Positions 23,543-32,537 are shown, counted from the first letter of the stretch. The stretch is DNA of 50,000 nt from Collinsella sp. AM17-1 (GCF_003470665.1 NZ_QRJZ01000016.1:1-50000); one strand, 5' to 3'. Numbers and translations: made by a program. The notes: generated by a model not told the origin, from the sequence alone.

Positions 23543-24592
23543 ATGGACGTAACGTTCTCAACCTTCCTCGGCCAAATTGTGTCGAACCCAGTCCTTGCCG
23601 TCACCGTGATCCTCGCGTTGGGCGCCATCTTCGTCAACGGGTGGACCGACGCGCCCAACGCCATCGCGACCTGCGTCACTACGCGTTGCATGCCCGCCCG
23701 CGCCGCCATTCTCATGAGCGCCGCATTCAACTTCCTCGGCGTGCTCATCATGACGCACTTTAACGCGAGCGTCGCCAATACCATCTCGCATATCGTTGAC
23801 TTTGGCGGAAACAGCACCATGGCGCTCGCCTGCCTGTGCGCGGCCCTGTTCTCCATCGTCGTCTACGGCGCCACAGCATCGCGTTTCGGCATCCCCACCT
23901 CGCAAAGCCACAGCCTTATCGCCGGCCTGACCGGTGCCGCTATCGCCCTCGGCGGCGCGAGCAGCGTCAACGTCCACGAGTGGATGAAGGTCATCTACGG
24001 CCTGGCACTCTCCATCGGCCTGGGCTTTGTCATGGGCTGGGTCCTGTGCAAACTCGTCTCGATTCTTTTCGCCGCCGCCAACAGGCGACGTGCCAATGTC
24101 TTCTTTAAATACGCTCAGATCGCGAGCGCTGCGGCCATGAGCTTTATGCACGGCGCGCAGGATGGACAGAAGTTCATCGGCGTGCTCTTTTTAGGCGTAG
24201 CCTTCGCAAACGGCCAGACTAGCGTCGGCGATGCCGGCATCCCCATCTGGATTATGCTGCTGTGCTCGGCCACTATGGGTATCGGCACCAGCGTGGGCGG
24301 TGAGCGCATCATCAAGTCCGTCGGCCAGAGCATGGTTAAGCTCGAGAAGTATCAGGGCTTCTCCGCCGACCTCGCGGGCGCGGCGAACCTGCTGCTTGCC
24401 ACCCTTACCGGCATCCCCGTGTCCTCCACCCACATCAAGACCTGCGCCATCATGGGCGTTGGTGCCGTCAAGCGCCTCTCGGCCATCAACTTCGGCGTCG
24501 TCAAGGACATGATGTTCACCTGGTTCTTCACCTTCCCCGCCTGCGGACTCATCAGCTTTGTCATGGCCAAGCTGTTCATGATGTTCCTCTAG
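23543..24592 (+). CDS. pit: PiT-family inorganic phosphate transporter
   Basis: Low-affinity phosphate permease (as metal-phosphate, driven by proton or cation gradient). The 349 residues form about ten membrane segments with the inverted internal repeat of PiT proteins: N-terminal GWTDAPNAIATCV (33-45) and GIPTSQSHSLIAGLTGAAIA (about 115-134), and the C-terminal counterparts SFMHGAQDGQKF and GIPVSSTHIKTCAIMGVG. ATG 23543 has only a weak GAGAAAG upstream; in-frame upstream codons run into TAA 33 bases earlier, so this start is forced. The DUF47 gene follows 67 bases later, the usual partner. Together with pstSCAB at 30-33 kb the window encodes two phosphate uptake routes. Confidence 0.95.
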   Translation: MDVTFSTFLGQIVSNPVLAVTVILALGAIFVNGWTDAPNAIATCVTTRCMPARAAILMSAAFNFLGVLIMTHFNASVANTISHIVDFGGNSTMALACLCAALFSIVVYGATASRFGIPTSQSHSLIAGLTGAAIALGGASSVNVHEWMKVIYGLALSIGLGFVMGWVLCKLVSILFAAANRRRANVFFKYAQIASAAAMSFMHGAQDGQKFIGVLFLGVAFANGQTSVGDAGIPIWIMLLCSATMGIGTSVGGERIIKSVGQSMVKLEKYQGFSADLAGAANLLLATLTGIPVSSTHIKTCAIMGVGAVKRLSAINFGVVKDMMFTWFFTFPACGLISFVMAKLFMMFL

Positions 24593-24659
24593 TCAAACCG
24601 AACGTCCATCCGGACCGCAACACTTCGCCCACCCGTCTTCGCCTCGAAAGGACCCACTC

Positions 24660-25283
24660 ATGGCAAAGAAACCCGATTCGTTCTACTTTGACAACTACGT
24701 CGCTTGCGCCGACCTCGCCGTCCAGGCCGCAGAGCTGCTCACCAAGATTTTTGAGAACTTTGACCCCGCGCAGATCCACGACATGCTCGATAAGATGCAT
24801 GCGATTGAGCATGCGGCAGACAAGAAGCACCACGAGCTCGAAGACGCCTTGCTCACCGCCTTTATCACCCCGCTCGAGCGCGAGGATCTGGATCTGATGA
24901 GCTGCTCACTCGACACCGTGCTCGACCGCATCGAGGGTGTCGTGCAGCGCGTCTACTTCACCAACATTCAGAGCATCCATCCCGACGCCACCGTCATCGC
25001 CCACAAGGTAACCGATGCCTGTCGCGCCATGAAGGACCTGATGATCGAGCTGCCCAACTACCGCAAGTCCAAGACCCTGCGCGAGCTCGTCATCCAGATC
25101 AACACCATCGAGTCCGAGGCCGACGAGCTCTATATCAACGCCATGCGCAACCTGCACGTTAACGGTAAGGACCCGCTCGAGGTCATCGCTTGGCGTGACG
25201 TGTACGCCTTCCTGGAGTACTGCGCCGACTGCTGCGAGAATGTGGCCGATGTCGTGGATTCGATTGTCATGAAGAACAGTTAA
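24660..25283 (+). CDS. DUF47 (PhoU-like) protein, PiT partner
   Basis: All-helical cytosolic protein of 207 residues with the PhoU-like fold: two three-helix bundles with conserved acidic/His metal-binding helices (DKMHAIEHAADKKHHELEDALLTAFITPLEREDL, about 44-77; NTIESEADELY, about 147-157). It lies directly downstream of pit on the same strand. This pairing is common, and the protein is thought to regulate PiT activity. ATG 24660 has GAAAGGA 8 nt upstream. No terminator is visible directly after it; the long palindrome starting at 25304 may take that role. Regulation of PiT is inferred from context. Confidence 0.9.
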   Translation: MAKKPDSFYFDNYVACADLAVQAAELLTKIFENFDPAQIHDMLDKMHAIEHAADKKHHELEDALLTAFITPLEREDLDLMSCSLDTVLDRIEGVVQRVYFTNIQSIHPDATVIAHKVTDACRAMKDLMIELPNYRKSKTLRELVIQINTIESEADELYINAMRNLHVNGKDPLEVIAWRDVYAFLEYCADCCENVADVVDSIVMKNS

Positions 25284-25303
25284 TTGGGGGGACGTGTCCC
25301 GGC

Positions 25304-25387
25304 GGCGAAGGGCCGGCCACGGTTTGCTTTCTCACTCCGGCTGCTTTGCAGAGTCGTTCGAAAGTAAACCGTGGCCGGCCCTTCGCC
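25304..25387. repeat. Long palindrome with 28-bp arms (family 1)
   Basis: Arms 25304-25331 and 25360-25387 are 28 bases, complementary apart from one G-U position. The 28-base loop has its own CTGC-TTT-GCAG hairpin. The inner arm sequence (GGCCACGGTTTACTTTC) resembles that of the palindrome at 10680-10808. It starts 20 bases after the DUF47 stop. There is no direct T-run. It could cap the pit-DUF47 mRNA or be a dispersed element. Confidence 0.75.
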
Positions 25388-25559
25388 TTACGTACCACCA
25401 TTGGAACTTCGGCTGATAGTTATAGCGCAATGGGGTTTGGCCGAGGGGGCCTTTAGTACCCAATTGAACATTTTGGCATTCGGTGGGCGTTTGGTTGAAT
25501 GTTGCTTTGGGTACCCTTTGTTTTGCTTTGGATTGATTCGTTGACTTTGGAGGACTCGT

Positions 25560-26090
25560 ATGGCGTATTTGGATCTGGCTCGTGGTCGGTATTCTTGTCG
25601 TTCTTTTGAGAATCGGGCTGTGGAGCAGGCTGTGGTGGATGCCATTGTTGAGGCTGGGCGCATTGCTCCTTCTGCTTGTAATAACCATCCAACCCGTGTG
25701 ATGGTGTTGGATACGCCTGAGCTCCTGGAAAAGGCAGCTGCTTGTCAGCCTCGGTTTGCTCGTGATGGGTCTATCTTTGGGGCTCCGCTTGTCTTCCTTA
25801 TTTGCAGCGTTACCGATGATGCTTGGGTGCGCCCGTATGACCAGATGAATTCCAGTGAAATCGATACGTCCATCGTGTGCGACCAGATGATGATGGAGGC
25901 CACCGAGCAGGGCCTGGGAACGTGCTGGGTATGCCATTTTAAGCCTGAGGTGGCACAGGAGCAGTTCAATCTGCCCAAGGGCGTCTATCCCTATCACATG
26001 CTCGTCTGTGGCTATCCCGCCGACCACATCGCCGATCCCGAGCATCGCGAGGCCCGCACTATTCCCCTCTCCAACTTCCTCCTCAAGTAG
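25560..26090 (+). CDS. Nitroreductase-family flavoprotein
   Basis: FMN-dependent NAD(P)H oxidoreductase of unknown substrate. The 176 residues begin with the FMN-phosphate motif RYSCRSF (10-16) and continue with GRIAPSACNNHP (33-44); a late block GLGTCWVCHF (118-127) also fits the family. The protein is short for the group but appears complete. ATG 25560 has GGAGG 6 nt upstream. Codon use is odd: the first roughly 95 codons and the 150 bases upstream are rich in T and G with T-ending codons, whereas the rest has the GC-rich style of the neighbours. This suggests a mosaic or transferred 5' part. A terminator follows. Confidence 0.88.
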   Translation: MAYLDLARGRYSCRSFENRAVEQAVVDAIVEAGRIAPSACNNHPTRVMVLDTPELLEKAAACQPRFARDGSIFGAPLVFLICSVTDDAWVRPYDQMNSSEIDTSIVCDQMMMEATEQGLGTCWVCHFKPEVAQEQFNLPKGVYPYHMLVCGYPADHIADPEHREARTIPLSNFLLK

Positions 26091-26133
26091 TTTTTAGACA
26101 TACCTTAAAATCTACCTTTTACCACGCGCCCTT

Positions 26134-26177
26134 CGCCGAGTTCTGTCCTATCGCATGCAGAGCTCGGCGTTTTGTTT
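26134..26177 (+). terminator. Nitroreductase gene terminator
   Basis: CGCCGAGTTCTG (26134-26145) pairs with CAGAGCTCGGCG (26158-26169), with one G-U pair, around a 12-base loop, followed by TTTTGTTT. Confidence 0.85.
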
Positions 26178-26197
26178 CCCAACCCGTATACAGCCAC

Positions 26198-26225
26198 AAA
26201 AAAGGAGCCCGCAGGTGCGAGCTCC
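26198..26225 (-). terminator. divIVA terminator
   Basis: On the minus strand GGAGCTCGC and GCGGGCTCC pair (one mismatch) and run into TTTTTTGTGG. It lies about 30 bases after the divIVA stop and ends the sepF-yggT-divIVA unit. Confidence 0.85.
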
Positions 26226-26255
26226 TCTTAAGGACACTAGATTGTAGCTCTGATG

Positions 26256-26930
26256 CTAGTCCAGGTCGTCGGCGGCAAAGTTGTCGATCGGGGCGAAGGG
26301 ATCGGCCACGGGGACAACCGGGTCAGCGACGGGCAGCGGCTCGGCGGGAACAGTCACCGCAGGAGAAGCGGCAGAACCGACCGGCGTGGAGGCCATGAGG
26401 TCGGCCGGGAAGGAGTTCTGGGCATCGTCCATGAAGTGCTGGATGAGCTTGAGGTACTCGGCCTTGAACTCCTCGCGGGAAGCCTTGAGACGATCGATTT
26501 CCTCGAGCTCGGCCTGCTTCTCGGTCAGAGCCTGGCGGATAACCTCGCGTGCCTTAGCGTCAGCCTCGTTGCGGATACGCTCAGCGTTCTCGTTGGCATC
26601 GTTGACGATGGTCTCAGCGGTCTGCTGGGCAGCGATCAGAGCAGCGGAAATCTGGCGCTCCTGAGCGGAGAAGTCAGGGGCGGGAGCAGCCACGGGGGCG
26701 GCAGGAACGGCCTGGGCGGTGGCATCCTGAGCCTGGGCAAGCTGAGCCTGCGCATCGGCAAGCTGCTGCTCGGTAGCAGTCAGACGACCCTTAAGGTCGA
26801 CGATCTTAGCGAGCATAGCGTCAACCTCGGAAGACAGTGTCTCCAAGAAGACGTCGACCTCGGCAGGATCGTAGCCACGCTTGGCCTCAGAGAAAGTCTG
26901 AGCCTGGATGTCTGCGGGGGTAATAGCCAT
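26256..26930 (-). CDS. divIVA: DivIVA-domain protein
   Basis: Membrane-curvature-sensing coiled-coil scaffold that marks poles or septa. The N-terminal DivIVA domain (1-60) contains the usual ITPADIQAQTFSEAKRGYDPAEVDVFL block. A coiled coil covers about 30-70 and 90-165, broken by an Ala/Pro linker near 70-86. The C-terminal about 45 residues are Pro/Ala/Val-rich and disordered with an acidic end (NFAADDLD). ATG 26930 has AAGGAG 7 nt upstream. It is the last gene of the sepF-yggT-divIVA group that often follows ftsZ in Gram-positives. In actinobacteria such proteins often direct polar growth; the role in this organism is inferred. Confidence 0.93.
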   Translation of the reverse strand: MAITPADIQAQTFSEAKRGYDPAEVDVFLETLSSEVDAMLAKIVDLKGRLTATEQQLADAQAQLAQAQDATAQAVPAAPVAAPAPDFSAQERQISAALIAAQQTAETIVNDANENAERIRNEADAKAREVIRQALTEKQAELEEIDRLKASREEFKAEYLKLIQHFMDDAQNSFPADLMASTPVGSAASPAVTVPAEPLPVADPVVPVADPFAPIDNFAADDLD

Positions 26931-26991
26931 AACAAGTCTCCTTTTTCATCGCCTCGGCGCTACACGCCCGACGTAAGTTACTAAGTCAGTT

Positions 26992-27273
26992 CTATACGAG
27001 TATACCTATAAGAAGCTGCAGAACCAGCCTCTGCACCAACTGCAACGCAATAATCGCAACGACCGGCGAAAAATCGATACCGCCCATCGGCGGGATGAAA
27101 CGACGGAACAGGTTGAGCCACGGACCGCACACGCTATCGAGCACCGCGGCAATATCCTGAAGCAAACCACCCTGCTTCATGGGAATCCACGTCATAAAGC
27201 AGTAGACGACAATAAGCGTGGAATAGAAGTTGAACAGCGTGTTGACCAGCTGGACGATAGTGTAGATGTTGAT
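26992..27273 (-). CDS. YggT-family membrane protein, apparent non-AUG start
   Basis: Small membrane protein of the YggT family, often encoded between sepF and divIVA; function unclear. The family-like sequence starts INIYTIVQLVNTLFNFYSTL, followed by CFMTWIPM and the hallmark LFRRFIPPMGGIDFSPVVA. Two membrane segments are expected (about 5-30 and 65-90). After the sepF TAA the frame reads AGA CAA GAC GAG GAG ATT CCC ATC AAC, with no ATG, GTG or TTG until the ATG of CFMTW (27195), which would remove the first membrane segment. GAGGAG sits 6 bases before ATC (27273), so ATC, or ATT at 27279, is the probable start. Sequencing error or reinitiation are alternatives. Confidence 0.8.
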   Translation of the reverse strand: MNIYTIVQLVNTLFNFYSTLIVVYCFMTWIPMKQGGLLQDIAAVLDSVCGPWLNLFRRFIPPMGGIDFSPVVAIIALQLVQRLVLQLLIGILV

Positions 27274-27294
27274 GGGAATCTCCTCGTCTTGTCT

Positions 27295-28017
27295 TTACTT
27301 AAGGTAGCCGTCCGCACGAAGCTTCTTGAGATCGGAATCTTTGACCTCGCAGCCGGCGGGCAGCACCATGAACACGCGGTCGCCCACCTCCTTGACCGTG
27401 GCGCCCAGACCACAGGCAAAGCCGTAAGAGAAGTCCAAGACGCGCTTGGCAACTTCGGTGCGTACGCCCACAAAAATCAGTGCGACAGGCTGCTTGGTGC
27501 GAACGCGGCGAACCACGGTCTCCACGTCGTCATAGCTCTCGGGGCGCAGGACATAGGCCGGCAGCTGCGGCGTGGCGTTGATGATATTGCTCGCATAGGC
27601 CGAGGCATCGCTCGGTGCAGGTGCGGGCGCAGCGGCGGCACGGGCGCGGGTGTTCTCGGCGTAGCTAGACGGCGTGTCATAGGCACCAGGACGATAACCG
27701 CTCGCAACACTGTCCTGCGAGCGCGAAGGCGGGTTATACGTCGTGGCATGGCGGGAGTCATCGCCGACCAGCTGACCGGAGCGCGTGTACACCGCGACCG
27801 ACTCGGCCTCACCGCGACGCGTCTGACCAAGCAGGCCGTTGCTCGGCTCGTCTTGAGTGTAGAAGCCCTCGCCCGAAGCACCGCTGTAGCCGTTGTTCTG
27901 ATAGCCATCGTCGTAGCCGTCATCGTAGCCGTAGTCGTCGTCTTGGCCATAACCCTGGTCGTAACCCTGCTGGCCGCCCAGGTGCATCTTATTTTTAATC
28001 TCGTCAAGGAAGCCCAT
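27295..28017 (-). CDS. sepF: Cell division protein SepF
   Basis: FtsZ-binding membrane tether, which in organisms without FtsA anchors the Z-ring. The 240 residues begin with MGFLDEIKNKMHLGG, the amphipathic membrane-targeting helix. A low-complexity acidic linker follows, rich in Tyr, Gly and Asp (about 20-50), then a disordered Ala/Pro/Ser stretch. The SepF core domain lies at about 155-235 (RPESYDDVETVVRRVRTKQPVALIF). ATG 28017 has GAGAGGA 7 nt upstream; an upstream in-frame extension is not family-like. yggT follows in the same frame 15-21 bases after its stop. No ftsA is seen in the window, so SepF is likely the main anchor here. Confidence 0.94.
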   Translation of the reverse strand: MGFLDEIKNKMHLGGQQGYDQGYGQDDDYGYDDGYDDGYQNNGYSGASGEGFYTQDEPSNGLLGQTRRGEAESVAVYTRSGQLVGDDSRHATTYNPPSRSQDSVASGYRPGAYDTPSSYAENTRARAAAAPAPAPSDASAYASNIINATPQLPAYVLRPESYDDVETVVRRVRTKQPVALIFVGVRTEVAKRVLDFSYGFACGLGATVKEVGDRVFMVLPAGCEVKDSDLKKLRADGYLK

Positions 28018-28077
28018 GGTTGTGTCCTCTCGCGGTTTAGTGCAGGCGCCCCGATAATCAGTGCGCACTTCAGAGCC

Positions 28078-28815
28078 TTATTTTACTGCAAACTCCGGGC
28101 TAAATACTACCCTGCCCAGGCGAACGAGCGTAGAGCCCTCCTCAAGGGCAGGCTCAAAGTCCTCGCTCATGCCGCAGGAAAGCTCAGGCAGGTTCAAATC
28201 GGGATGCGCCGCCTCCAGCTCATCCCTCAGCTCACGAAGCCCCGCAAAGGTGCGGCGTGCCACATCCTTATTCCCCCGGGGCGCCATAGTCATAAGCCCC
28301 TGAGCGCAAATTCCCTCAAGTTCCGCAAGCTCACCCGCGGCGGCGCGAATCTCATCGGGCGAAAAGCCTCCCTTCGACTCCTCACCACTCACATTGACCT
28401 CAATGAGCACACGCTGGGGGCCGGCGAGCTCGCCTGCCTCAATCTTGCGGACAGCACGGCTCGAGATCGCCTGCGCCAGATGCAGCGAACCCACCGAGTG
28501 AATCAGCTCGGCTGAGCCCAGCACCGCATTGATCTTATTGGTCTGCAGGTTGCCGATCATATCGAAGCGCACCTCGGGCAGCTCCGGATGCTCCGCCAGA
28601 CCCGTGAGCTTGCGAACCAGCTCCTGCGGGCGGTTCTCGGCAAAATGGCGATACCCCGCCTGGATGGCGGCAACGGTCTCATCGACACCAACGGTCTTGG
28701 ACACGGCAATGAGGCTCGCGGCGTCGTGGGGACGGCCTGCGCGATCGAGCGCCGCATAAAAACGTTCCAGAATCTGCTCGCGGCGAGCGCGCATCAAGTC
28801 CAAATAGTTATCCAT
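28078..28815 (-). CDS. yggS: PLP homeostasis protein, YggS/PROSC family
   Basis: Pyridoxal 5'-phosphate-binding alanine-racemase-fold protein that keeps PLP levels balanced; no enzyme activity is known. The 245 residues carry LIAVSKTVGVDE with the PLP lysine at about Lys40, RPQELVRK in place of the common GENYVQE, HMIGNLQTNK-like FDMIGNLQTNK, HSVGS, VNVSGEESKGG, and a C-terminal LSCGMSEDFEPALEEGSTLVRLGR phosphate-binding block. ATG 28815 has GGAGG about 9 nt upstream. It is the first gene of the yggS-sepF-yggT-divIVA run, a common order downstream of ftsZ. A hairpin separates it from phoU. Confidence 0.93.
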   Translation of the reverse strand: MDNYLDLMRARREQILERFYAALDRAGRPHDAASLIAVSKTVGVDETVAAIQAGYRHFAENRPQELVRKLTGLAEHPELPEVRFDMIGNLQTNKINAVLGSAELIHSVGSLHLAQAISSRAVRKIEAGELAGPQRVLIEVNVSGEESKGGFSPDEIRAAAGELAELEGICAQGLMTMAPRGNKDVARRTFAGLRELRDELEAAHPDLNLPELSCGMSEDFEPALEEGSTLVRLGRVVFSPEFAVK

Positions 28816-28865
28816 TGCCAATCGCCTCCGCTGACAGCCAAACAAGTAGTCCCATGCTAACGCAA

Positions 28866-28897
28866 GAGCGCGGCCCCGCATGTGCAAGGCCGCGCTC
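28866..28897 (-). terminator. Hairpin after phoU
   Basis: GAGCGCGGCC (28866-28875) pairs perfectly with GGCCGCGCTC (28888-28897) around a 12-base loop, followed on the minus strand by TTGCGTTAG. The stem is strong and the T-run weak, so it is a partial terminator between the pst operon and yggS. Confidence 0.6.
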
Positions 28898-28934
28898 ACT
28901 TAGGTATTTACAATCTTTCGACGAACGGGGTCAC

Positions 28935-29792
28935 TTACTCCTCGTCGTCCTCGCCATCGTCCTCGTCCTCAAGATGATCGAGCAGGTAGCGAAGTCCCTC
29001 GCTGACCTCGTTAGCGGGCACCTTGGCAACGTAGCGCGCATCGACGGCGGGCCTCATGATGACGCCCTCGCCCGAAGGCACGCGCATGCTCTCGAGCTCG
29101 TCCTCGTCCGTGCGGGCGATATCGCCGGCAGTCATGCGCTGGCCGGTCAAAAGGAACGTCAGACGGCAGGCAGCATCGATGGAAATCGAGGCGATGCGAT
29201 CGAGGTAGCGCGAAACCATGATGGCGCGGCGCAGGTCGTCATAGTTGCTATCGTCATCCATAAACTCGCCCGCGTCCATGCGGTTGAAGGTACGGAAGAA
29301 CTTCTCGTACGCCGCATGCACCGGCTCGTCCTCGACGGCCAGGTTGCAGATGATGGACATGTCGTTGGTGACGAGCGCAGAAAGCGACGAGCCCAGCACC
29401 TGGTAGACGGCTTCGGCCTCGGCCTCGACCGTGCCGACAAGCTCCTTGGGCAGCGAGATGTCGGCCTTGATCATATGACGCGTGGCACGGCAGATCTGAC
29501 GGACCTTATCGGTCATGCGTTGCAGGTTAAAGTCGACGTAGATAATCGTCTGCAGCAAGCGGAAGTCGGAGGCGACCGGCGACTGCGTGGCGATCAGGTT
29601 GTAGCACACGGCCTCCAAGTTGGCGCAGCGCGCGTCAATCGAAAGCGTGCGCTTCTTGGTCTTGGTGGCGAGCTTGCGGTCGTCGGTCACATAGGCCTTA
29701 ACGGCATCGTGGAGGGCCAGATCGACGGCCTCGTAGATGCTCAGCATCTCGTGGCGGGCCTCGATGAGCTGACGGGAAAACAGTTTACGCAT
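28935..29792 (-). CDS. phoU: Phosphate-specific transport system accessory protein PhoU
   Basis: Helical metal-binding protein that links Pst transport to the phosphate two-component system and represses the Pho regulon when phosphate is plentiful. The 285 residues have two PhoU three-helix bundles (about 10-95 and 110-210; VDFNLQRMTDKVRQICR and VSRYLDRIASISIDAACRLTF blocks). The protein is longer than the usual 220-240 residues because of a C-terminal extension of about 60 residues with an acidic end (LEDEDDGEDDEE). ATG 29792 has GGAG 6 nt upstream. It follows pstB by 92 bases as the last pst operon gene. No phoR/phoB genes lie in the window. Confidence 0.94.
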   Translation of the reverse strand: MRKLFSRQLIEARHEMLSIYEAVDLALHDAVKAYVTDDRKLATKTKKRTLSIDARCANLEAVCYNLIATQSPVASDFRLLQTIIYVDFNLQRMTDKVRQICRATRHMIKADISLPKELVGTVEAEAEAVYQVLGSSLSALVTNDMSIICNLAVEDEPVHAAYEKFFRTFNRMDAGEFMDDDSNYDDLRRAIMVSRYLDRIASISIDAACRLTFLLTGQRMTAGDIARTDEDELESMRVPSGEGVIMRPAVDARYVAKVPANEVSEGLRYLLDHLEDEDDGEDDEE

Positions 29793-29884
29793 GGTTCACT
29801 CCAATCAGTTGGGTGCGGTCATGCCGCCCGCACAGTGAATACGCACCGGACCAGGTCCGATCGGCTTGGGACTAGTCGCACCGA

Positions 29885-30688
<804 letters not shown>

Positions 30689-30700
30689 GGGACTCCTTAA

Positions 30701-31606
30701 CTAGCGACGCTTGCGCGACAGGAAGCGCGCAAACAGGTTGAAGGCCAGAATGATCACCATCAGCAAGAGCGCGGTGCCGTAGGCTGCGTTCATGTTGATG
30801 CCGTCGTTGGCAAGCAGGTACAGGTGAACGGTCATGGGGCGGCCGGAATCGAGCGGCGAGATAGGTAGATTGATGGCCTGACCCATGGTGTAGAGCACCA
30901 CGGCGGTCTCGCCAATGGCACGGCCGATGGCAAGGACAATGCCCGTGGCAATACGGCCAAAGGCAGAAGGAAGCACGATCTTGGAGACAACCTGCCACTT
31001 GGTGGCGCCCAGGCCATACGCGCCCCAACGGATATAGCGCGGAACGGCCCGAATGGCCTCTTCGGTGGTGCGCATGACGATGGGAAGCATCAAGAGCGCA
31101 AGCGCCAGAGCGGCCGAGACCATCGAAAGGCCCAGACCCATAGCCTCGACAAACAAGGCGTAGCCAAACAGGCCCATAACGATGGAGGGCACCGAGGCCA
31201 AAGCGTCAGCAGCGTAGCGAATGAGCTCAACGATCTTGCCCTGCTTGGCGTACTCGGCCAGATAGACGGCTGCCAGCACAGCGATCGGCGTGCAGATAAG
31301 CATGGCGAGCGCCGTCACATAGACGGTCGAGACGATCGTGGGCCAAATACCGCCCTCGGCGTTGACGCCCTGGGGCCAACCAAAGATAAAGTCGAGCGAG
31401 ATGTGTGGCAGGCCGTTGATGACCACGTAGGCGATGATAGCGACCAGCACCAGCGTGGTGATGTATGCCGCGGCACGGAACACGCCAAGCATGATCTTGT
31501 TGGACAGGTCCTTGTTGATGCGGCCCTTCTTGCCGTGGGAAAGGGCACGCTTGATGCGCTCGCGCGACGAGGTCGTATCGACCGTCGTGTCAACGGAATC
31601 GGACAT
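30701..31606 (-). CDS. pstA: Phosphate ABC transporter permease PstA
   Basis: One of the two membrane subunits of the Pst importer. The 301 residues begin with a charged cytoplasmic tail of about 45 residues, followed by six membrane segments. The ABC permease EAA-type loop reads RAVPRYIRWGAYGLGATKWQVVSKIVLPSA (about 187-216) and contacts PstB. The long basic N-terminal tail (SRERIKRALSHGKKGRINKD) is larger than in E. coli. ATG 31606 has AGGGGG in the pstC end, and only three bases separate the pstC stop from this start, so translation is coupled. Confidence 0.96.
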   Translation of the reverse strand: MSDSVDTTVDTTSSRERIKRALSHGKKGRINKDLSNKIMLGVFRAAAYITTLVLVAIIAYVVINGLPHISLDFIFGWPQGVNAEGGIWPTIVSTVYVTALAMLICTPIAVLAAVYLAEYAKQGKIVELIRYAADALASVPSIVMGLFGYALFVEAMGLGLSMVSAALALALLMLPIVMRTTEEAIRAVPRYIRWGAYGLGATKWQVVSKIVLPSAFGRIATGIVLAIGRAIGETAVVLYTMGQAINLPISPLDSGRPMTVHLYLLANDGINMNAAYGTALLLMVIILAFNLFARFLSRKRR

Positions 31607-31609
31607 AGC

Positions 31610-32536
31610 CTACCCCCTCTTCTTCTTGGAAACCAGGCGGACGATGCCCACCAGCGTGGCGGAAATGATAAACAGGACCACGCCCATGCCGAACAGCGCC
31701 GAGCGATGCAGACCCGAGGAATAGCTCATGTCGAGCGCAATCTGGCTCGTGAGCGTCGAGATGGGGCTCGCAATGCTGTCGGGAATAACCGGGGCGTTAC
31801 CCACGACCATGAGCACGGCCATGGTCTCGCCGATGGCACGGCCCATACCCAGCACGATGGCATCCACGATACCCAGCTTGGCGGCAGGTAACACGACCTT
31901 ATAGATAGTCTGCCACTTGGTGGCGCCCATGGCATACGATGCCTCGCGAATGCCCATGGGAATGGAATTGAGAGCATCGATGGTAAGCGTCGTGATGGTG
32001 GGCACGATCATAATGGCGAGCACGAACCACGCCGTCAGCGCGCCAAAACCAAGACCGCCGGTCAGTTGTGCGATAAACGGGCGGATGATGATCATGCCAA
32101 AGAAGCCATAGATGATAGAAGGGATGCCGGCCAACAGGTCAACGGCAGGGCTGATGAGCTTGCGCACGCGCTTGCTGGCGATCTCGACCAGATACACGGC
32201 CGTGCCCACGCCTAGGGGCACACCCATGGCGAGCGCGCCGACGGTCACCAGACCCGAGCCGGCAAGCAGCGACACGATGCCGTAGTGACCCTCAGAGGGC
32301 GCCCACGTAAAGCTAAAGAAGTCCGCCAGACCGATGTCGGTAAAGACGGGCAGCGCCGAGTACGTGGTAAAGACAAAAATCAGGATGACGGTAACAACCG
32401 CCAAGAACGCGCAGGCAAAGAAGATCCACTGCAGCGCCTTCTCCTTGATATAGGTGCTGCGCGATACGAGCGCCAGCTCGCGCTTCTTGGGCGCCTGACC
32501 ATTCTGCTCAGTCTGGGAGTTTTCCTGTGCTTCCAT
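31610..32536 (-). CDS. pstC: Phosphate ABC transporter permease PstC
   Basis: Second membrane subunit of the Pst importer. The 308 residues have a polar N-terminal tail of about 30, then six membrane segments. The conserved EAA-type loop is NSIPMGIREASYAMGATKWQTIYKVVLPAA. The start is set at ATG 32536 because GGGGAG within the pstS end lies 8 nt upstream; a GTG three codons earlier would have no spacing. One base separates it from the pstS stop codon, and three separate its stop from pstA, as expected for a tightly coupled operon. Confidence 0.95.
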   Translation of the reverse strand: MEAQENSQTEQNGQAPKKRELALVSRSTYIKEKALQWIFFACAFLAVVTVILIFVFTTYSALPVFTDIGLADFFSFTWAPSEGHYGIVSLLAGSGLVTVGALAMGVPLGVGTAVYLVEIASKRVRKLISPAVDLLAGIPSIIYGFFGMIIIRPFIAQLTGGLGFGALTAWFVLAIMIVPTITTLTIDALNSIPMGIREASYAMGATKWQTIYKVVLPAAKLGIVDAIVLGMGRAIGETMAVLMVVGNAPVIPDSIASPISTLTSQIALDMSYSSGLHRSALFGMGVVLFIISATLVGIVRLVSKKKRG

Positions 32537-32537
32537 G

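Noticed and set aside
23293..23856. Extended frame upstream of the 112-residue hypothetical gene
   Set aside because: The upstream part is antisense to pit and the leader region; no homology-like sequence or ribosome site supports it.
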